A DNA stretch of 64,000 nucleotides, taken from Microvirga sp052114605 (lineage in GTDB: Bacteria; Pseudomonadota; Alphaproteobacteria; Rhizobiales; Beijerinckiaceae). Made by a program: the position numbers and the translations under genes. Numbering within the stretch: the stretch's first letter is position 1; every line of letters starts with the position of its first letter. This document shows positions 60,093 through 64,000 of the stretch, in pieces. A model generated the notes under the pieces. It made no database searches. It saw only the letters and a program-made list of their open reading frames with translations, and was not told the origin of the DNA. The stretch is from NCBI RefSeq assembly GCF_052114605.1, contig NZ_JBFRFB010000001.1, positions 186,001 through 250,000 of the forward strand. The letters are read 5' to 3'.

Positions 60093-60869
60093 CTAAGGTT
60101 AACCTAACTTGGTTTGTGGCAGAAATGTGTTGTCCGGCGGTAAAGGGCTTCGTCTCCGCAGACGACAGCCGCCGATCTTGTCTTTGTGCTACGGGTCTTG
60201 TCTTGCATGATGCAAGCGCGACGAGAAGCCCGAAACCGAACATTTCGCCTCCGGCACCCATGCGGTTTGACAAATGGGTCAATGTAAACCAGCTTAAGGG
60301 CACCATGTTGAGCTTCGCACAATTCCGTCACGGCCTGCACCGGGCAGGCAACCTCATCGCGGGCAAGTAGCCCCGAGCTCGACGTGCATCCGCACCCCGA
60401 GTTCGGGGGAGCGCAAGATCCCAAATCCTTCGGACGTCTTGTGAGGCCGGGTGCTGACGCATCCGGTGTGGCGGTATGCTTCAGCACTTCTTCAAACTCA
60501 TGTTCCGCTTGGCGGAGCGAAAACCCGTTCAAGCCGGAGGCCGACATCGCGGCATGCCGACAGACGAAGCGTGTCCCGGGTCCAGGCGCTCCACAACCGA
60601 GTTCCTGGCGCAGACACTCAGGTCGGCACTGGCTCAAAAGCAAGCTGAAAGCAGGGGAGGCCGCTTTGTGCAGCAGCCCTCGAAACAACCGCTATCGAAG
60701 CCGGCTCCGCAAGAGGCGGAGCGGCCGGATGGGACGGTTGTCCGGCTGATGCCGCAGAGGCGTTCCGCACCGGAGCATGCCCCAAACCCGGCAACGCACG
60801 ACGACAATGATCCCGGTACGTCGGCCGCATGAACACCGCCATCGGGTCCAACACAATTGGAGACATCCC
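60093..60869. other. Long intergenic region between the riboswitch and rnk
   Basis: These 777 bases contain the upstream promoter of the riboswitch (minus strand) at the left end. The rest carries no gene I can name. Several overlapping ORFs on both strands have unnatural composition. One of them, 60554-60832, is listed separately as a weak possibility. No transposase or other mobile remnant could be identified. Confidence 0.45.
60554..60832 (+). CDS. Possible small hypothetical protein upstream of rnk
   Basis: An open frame of 92 codons begins MPTDEACPGSRRSTTEFLAQ and ends DDNDPGTSAA, with a Pro/Arg/Gln-rich middle. There is no clear ribosome-binding site and no recognised family. It stops 37 bases before rnk. 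It may not be real. Confidence 0.25.
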   Translation: MPTDEACPGSRRSTTEFLAQTLRSALAQKQAESRGGRFVQQPSKQPLSKPAPQEAERPDGTVVRLMPQRRSAPEHAPNPATHDDNDPGTSAA

Positions 60870-61295
60870 ATGACTAAGAAAATCGGCGGCTCCAAGCCGC
60901 GCATTACCCTGACCGCCGCAGACCACGAGAAGCTTTCGGCTCTCGCTAATGCAGCCGCGAGCACCATGCCCGAGGTCGCCGCCGAACTTACGGAGGAGCT
61001 CGACCGCGCGCATGTCCTTCCCAGAGGCCGCCGTCCAGGTGAAACAGTCTGCATGGGCTGCGAGGTCGATTTCCGCGACGACATGACGGGGAGGGTGCAG
61101 ACGGTGCTCCTCGTCTACCCACACGAGGCCGATATCGCGAAGGGCAGGATCTCGGTGCTGACGCCCATCGGAACCGCCCTGATCGGACTTCCCGTCGGCA
61201 AGTCGATCGACTGGATAACGCGCACCGGCGAGACGAAGCGTCTGACGGTGTTGAAGGTGTGCGAACCGGCGGTCCTGGAGCCCCAATCCGCGTAA
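60870..61295 (+). CDS. rnk: Nucleoside diphosphate kinase regulator (Rnk/GreA-like)
   Basis: The ATG follows TTGGAGACATCCC. The 141-residue protein has a short N-terminal helix pair (LTAADHEKLSALANAAASTM, EVAAELTEELDRAHVLPRGR) and a GreA/GreB C-terminal domain with VCMGCEVDFRDDMTGRVQTV, YPHEADIAKGRISVLTPIGT and ALIGLPVGKSIDWITRTGE. The short coiled coil of Rnk, lacking the acidic GreA tip, distinguishes it from a transcript-cleavage factor. It binds RNA polymerase in the same channel. It is followed by homospermidine synthase after 109 bases. Confidence 0.93.
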   Translation: MTKKIGGSKPRITLTAADHEKLSALANAAASTMPEVAAELTEELDRAHVLPRGRRPGETVCMGCEVDFRDDMTGRVQTVLLVYPHEADIAKGRISVLTPIGTALIGLPVGKSIDWITRTGETKRLTVLKVCEPAVLEPQSA

Positions 61296-61404
61296 GCGCG
61301 CATACCGGCCAACTCCAGACAACGGGCATCCGTCGATGTCCTCTGTTGTGGCCATTCTATCCTCTGCCCTTTTCACCACCTCTCGTGTGGCCAGGGAAAC
61401 AATT

Positions 61405-62856
61405 ATGGACAGAACCGAAATGAAGAATGACCATTTCCCCATCTATGGCCGCATTACCGGCCCGATCGTCATGATCGGCTTTGGCTCAATCGGCAAAGGC
61501 ATGCTGCCTCTGATCGAGCGGCATTTCGAGTTCGACAAGAGCCGCTTCACGGTCATCGATCCCGTCGATACTGACCGCAGCATGCTTGACGTGCGCGGCA
61601 TCCCCCTGATCAACAAGGGCCTTACCCGCGATAACTATCGCGAAATCCTCACGCCGCTCCTGACGGAAGGTGGCGGCCAGGGTTTCTGCGTGAACCTGTC
61701 GGTGGACACCTCCTCGCGCGACATCATGGAGCTCTGCCGGGAACTCGGTGCGCTCTACATCGACACCGTTGCCGAGCCGTGGGCCGGGTTCTACTTCGAC
61801 AAAAACGCCGGGCCGGAGGCGCGCACCAACTACGCTCTGCGCGAGATCATCCTCGATGCTCGCCGCAAGTCGCCGGGCGGGCCAACGGCGGTGAATTGCT
61901 GCGGCGCAAATCCCGGCATGGTCTCCTGGTTCGTGAAGCAAGCGCTTCTCAACGTCGCCAAGGATATCGGCATCGATGCCAAGGTTCCAGAATCGCGCGG
62001 GGAATGGGCGTCTCTTATGCAGCGCGTCGGCGTGAAAGGCATTCACATTGCGGAACGCGATACGCAACGCGCGGAAAAGCCGAAGCCCATGGGCGTGTTC
62101 GTGAACACTTGGTCGGTGGAAGGCTTCGTGTCGGAAGGCCTGCAGCCCTCCGAACTCGGCTGGGGCGCGCACGAAAAGTGGATTCCTGAGAACGCCCGAA
62201 CGCATGAGAAAGGCTGCGGCGCAGCGATCTATCTGCTTCAGCCCGGCGCGAACACACGCGTGCGCAGCTGGTGCCCCACGCCCGGTCCGCAATACGGCTT
62301 CCTGGTAACGCACAACGAGGCGATCTCGATCGCCGACTTCTTCACCGTGCGTGAGGACGGCAAGGTCACGTATCGTCCGACCTGTCACTACGCTTATCAT
62401 CCTGCGAACGACGCCGTGCTGTCGATGCATGAGATGTTCGGCAATGCCGGACAGTTCCAGGAGAGTCTCCACATCCTAACCGAAGACGAGATCGTCGACG
62501 GCATCGACGAGCTCGGCGTGCTGCTCTACGGTCACGACAGGAACGCCTATTGGTATGGCTCTCAACTCTCTATCGAGGAAACCCGCAAGCTCGCGCCTTA
62601 CCAGAACGCCACCGGCTTGCAGGTGACTTCCGCCGTGCTTGCGGGCATGGTCTGGGCTCTGGAGAATCCGAAGGCCGGCATCGTGGAGGCCGACGACATC
62701 GATTTCCGTCGCTGCCTGGAAGTTCAGATGCCCTATCTCGGATCGGTGGTCGGCGTCTATACGGACTGGACCCCGCTCAGCAACCGCCCCGGCTTCTTCG
62801 AAGAGGATATCGACAGCTCCGATCCGTGGCAGTTCCGGAACGTCCTCGTCTCGTAG
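61405..62856 (+). CDS. hss: Homospermidine synthase
   Basis: Hss makes homospermidine from putrescine (or spermidine) using NAD+, giving the main triamine of many Hyphomicrobiales. The start MDRTEMKNDHFPIYGRITGP follows AGGGAAACAATT and gives 483 residues, the family length; a longer upstream extension is doubtful. The N-terminal Rossmann motif is VMIGFGSIGKGMLPLIERHF. Further segments are YIDTVAEPWAGFYFDKN, NCCGANPGMVSWFVKQALLN, ESRGEWASLMQRVGVKGIHI and HEMFGNAGQFQESLHIL. It is downstream of rnk and upstream of tRNA-Ser. Confidence 0.97.
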   Translation: MDRTEMKNDHFPIYGRITGPIVMIGFGSIGKGMLPLIERHFEFDKSRFTVIDPVDTDRSMLDVRGIPLINKGLTRDNYREILTPLLTEGGGQGFCVNLSVDTSSRDIMELCRELGALYIDTVAEPWAGFYFDKNAGPEARTNYALREIILDARRKSPGGPTAVNCCGANPGMVSWFVKQALLNVAKDIGIDAKVPESRGEWASLMQRVGVKGIHIAERDTQRAEKPKPMGVFVNTWSVEGFVSEGLQPSELGWGAHEKWIPENARTHEKGCGAAIYLLQPGANTRVRSWCPTPGPQYGFLVTHNEAISIADFFTVREDGKVTYRPTCHYAYHPANDAVLSMHEMFGNAGQFQESLHILTEDEIVDGIDELGVLLYGHDRNAYWYGSQLSIEETRKLAPYQNATGLQVTSAVLAGMVWALENPKAGIVEADDIDFRRCLEVQMPYLGSVVGVYTDWTPLSNRPGFFEEDIDSSDPWQFRNVLVS

Positions 62857-62965
62857 AGGTGCCCACAACATCTGCATGCCAAGTCATGATCCGGCCGGTG
62901 TCCGCGCCGGGTCATGACGACAGGTTTGGGGGTATCCAGCGCGCTGCCGACCCTGGTCATAAAGA

Positions 62966-63055
<90 letters not shown>

Positions 63056-63542
63056 ATAGATCGCCTGAACGTGCTGGCGGCTCAGGGTTCTGTAAGGCCG
63101 TCAGGTCACTCCCGTCAACATATACCGCCGCCATACGTAGCGGGAGCCGTCTCCGGGGCGAGAGAACCTGTCGTTAACCAAGCTTATCTCTATTGAGTCG
63201 AAAGAGCCGCATTTTCAGGCCGCTCTTGAGCCTGAAGCGCAAAAGGCGGCTAAGGCTTTGGTGGATGGGAGATATTTCTCCCTTGAAGTTCCAATCCGGT
63301 CTCCCGTCATTTTCTTATGAATGCGCTTTCTCAAGCGCCCCAATGACCGGGCCGCTAATTTCAATGAGAGGCCAACCTATTGAAATATAAAGGTGAATAC
63401 ATGTTCTTGAAACAATGTTAATGAAAGCATGCCTTTATCATTGACAAGCGGGGCCGTTTAACTTTCCTTTAAGGCGACAAAAGCACCTTGGCTGGCTAAC
63501 TGGGGCAATTCTGGCCGCCAAGCCTAAGGTGCTCAAAAGGGG
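63056..63542 (+). other. Leader region of rlpA with a long hairpin and a candidate promoter
   Basis: No gene is supported in these 487 bases. TTGACA at 63441-63446 is an exact -35 match, though the expected -10 is poor. A strong inverted repeat AGCACCTT (63482-63489)/AAGGTGCT (63526-63533) with an inner GGCT/AGCC closes just before the AAAAGGGG site of rlpA. A translation-controlling leader is possible. Confidence 0.5.
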
Positions 63543-64000
63543 ATGCGTAACAATATGCATTGGAATCGCGCTGAAGCGGCAAAGAGCCTGATGGGAAAGA
63601 TGGCATCTTTCGATCAATCGGCCCTCATTCGCATTGCCGGTGTTACGCTTATCGCCCTGACTGTTGCGAATTGCTCTTCGAATGTGAGGGGCGGCGTCGA
63701 TCCTAAATACGGCGTGAAGGCCAGCCCGCGAGTCGTTGCTGCAGGTCAGCCGGTTCCGAAGGGCGGCGGCCGCGACATGGTCGGTAAGCCCTACACGGTT
63801 GCCGGGCGCACTTACGTTCCCACCGAGACTTCACGCCCGGCCGAGGGTCTGGCGTCCTGGTACGGCTCGAATTTTCATGGCCGCATGACCGCAAACGGCG
63901 AGATCTTCGACCGCGACTCGATCGCGGCCGCCCATACGACGATGCCGCTTCCGAGCTATGCGCGCGTCACCAACTTGCAGAACGGCCATTCCATGATCGT
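63543..64000 (+). CDS. RlpA-like septal ring lytic transglycosylase, C-terminus beyond window
   Basis: The open frame runs off the window. In-frame ATGs occur at 63543 and 63555; neither has ideal spacing from AAAAGGGG, and the first is listed. The protein has a hydrophobic segment ending TLIALTVANCSSN, a lipobox-like Cys. The double-psi-beta-barrel start follows: GLASWYGSNFHGRMTANGEI, FDRDSIAAAHTTMPLPSYAR and VTNLQNGHSM. That is the RlpA signature, including the catalytic Asp region. RlpA enzymes cut stem-peptide-free glycan strands at the septum. A C-terminal SPOR domain may lie beyond the edge. Confidence 0.9.
   Translation, partial: MRNNMHWNRAEAAKSLMGKMASFDQSALIRIAGVTLIALTVANCSSNVRGGVDPKYGVKASPRVVAAGQPVPKGGGRDMVGKPYTVAGRTYVPTETSRPAEGLASWYGSNFHGRMTANGEIFDRDSIAAAHTTMPLPSYARVTNLQNGHSMI

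Noticed and set aside
60026..60370. 114-codon plus-strand ORF across the glycine riboswitch
   Set aside because: The region is explained by the riboswitch on the other strand, and the translated product is not protein-like.
60104..60688. 194-codon minus-strand ORF upstream of the riboswitch
   Set aside because: It has no recognisable motif, an unnatural Cys/Arg/Ser composition and overlaps the expected promoter region of the riboswitch.
61486..62472. 328-codon ORF antisense to homospermidine synthase
   Set aside because: Same reason as other antisense frames; hss is unmistakable on the plus strand.
63193..63390. 65-codon plus-strand ORF between tRNA-Ser and rlpA
   Set aside because: There is no ribosome-binding site and no family resemblance; it lies in an AT-rich non-coding leader.

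Overview
This is high-GC chromosomal DNA from an alphaproteobacterium, most likely Hyphomicrobiales (Rhizobiales) and plausibly Methylobacteriaceae such as Microvirga. That placement is inference. It rests on the gene families (invasion-associated IalB, homospermidine synthase, fused MnhAB antiporter subunit, Bpt, precorrin-6A synthase CobF, NepR-like anti-sigma factor), on two perfect EcfG-type promoters, and on the palindromic intergenic repeats. About 57 protein genes and one tRNA are annotated. I see no insertion sequence, prophage, CRISPR array or rRNA; the window reads as mostly core genome.

Layout. 1-5 kb: an OmpA-family gene cut by the window edge, recO and parC. 5-11 kb (minus strand): glutathione transferase, bpt, then the close-packed run hemB - LivH-like permease - ilvA - RDD protein. 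11.6-18.9 kb: recG divergent from sdhE and mfd, a serine hydrolase directly after mfd, and a receiver-like protein. 19-24.7 kb: solute-binding protein, ialB with a strong terminator, hspQ, an AEC transporter and a UbiH-type monooxygenase. 24.9-30.3 kb: a complete BMP/nucleoside-type ABC importer (ATPase, two permeases, binding protein) followed by nicotinamidase. 30.4-34 kb: rimO, a glycogen phosphorylase and a small membrane protein.

34-43.4 kb is one iron-acquisition block on the minus strand: periplasmic protein, exbB, exbD, tonB, TonB-dependent siderophore receptor, fhuC, fhuD, fhuB and a siderophore-interacting reductase. It contains every step from outer-membrane uptake to cytoplasmic iron release. 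43.8-48.5 kb: VOC protein, Cache-domain adenylate cyclase, CtaG-like oxidase assembly protein behind a perfect EcfG promoter, cobF and a small HTH regulator. 48.5-56.7 kb: six translationally coupled Mrp antiporter genes, divergent from a CPA2 antiporter carrying a cyclic-nucleotide-binding domain.

56.9-64 kb: a NepR-like protein followed by a second perfect EcfG promoter and a small unknown gene; a lipoprotein alpha/beta hydrolase; a UPF0126/TRIC membrane protein under a tandem-type glycine riboswitch; rnk; homospermidine synthase; tRNA-Ser(UGA); and an rlpA gene running off the end behind a structured leader.

The least ordinary signals are regulatory: the glycine riboswitch in front of the UPF0126 gene, the two general-stress promoters, the possible cAMP link between the cyclase and the CNBD-bearing antiporter, and a perfect 17-bp hairpin in front of the glycogen phosphorylase. 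I did not find a clearly novel multi-gene system.
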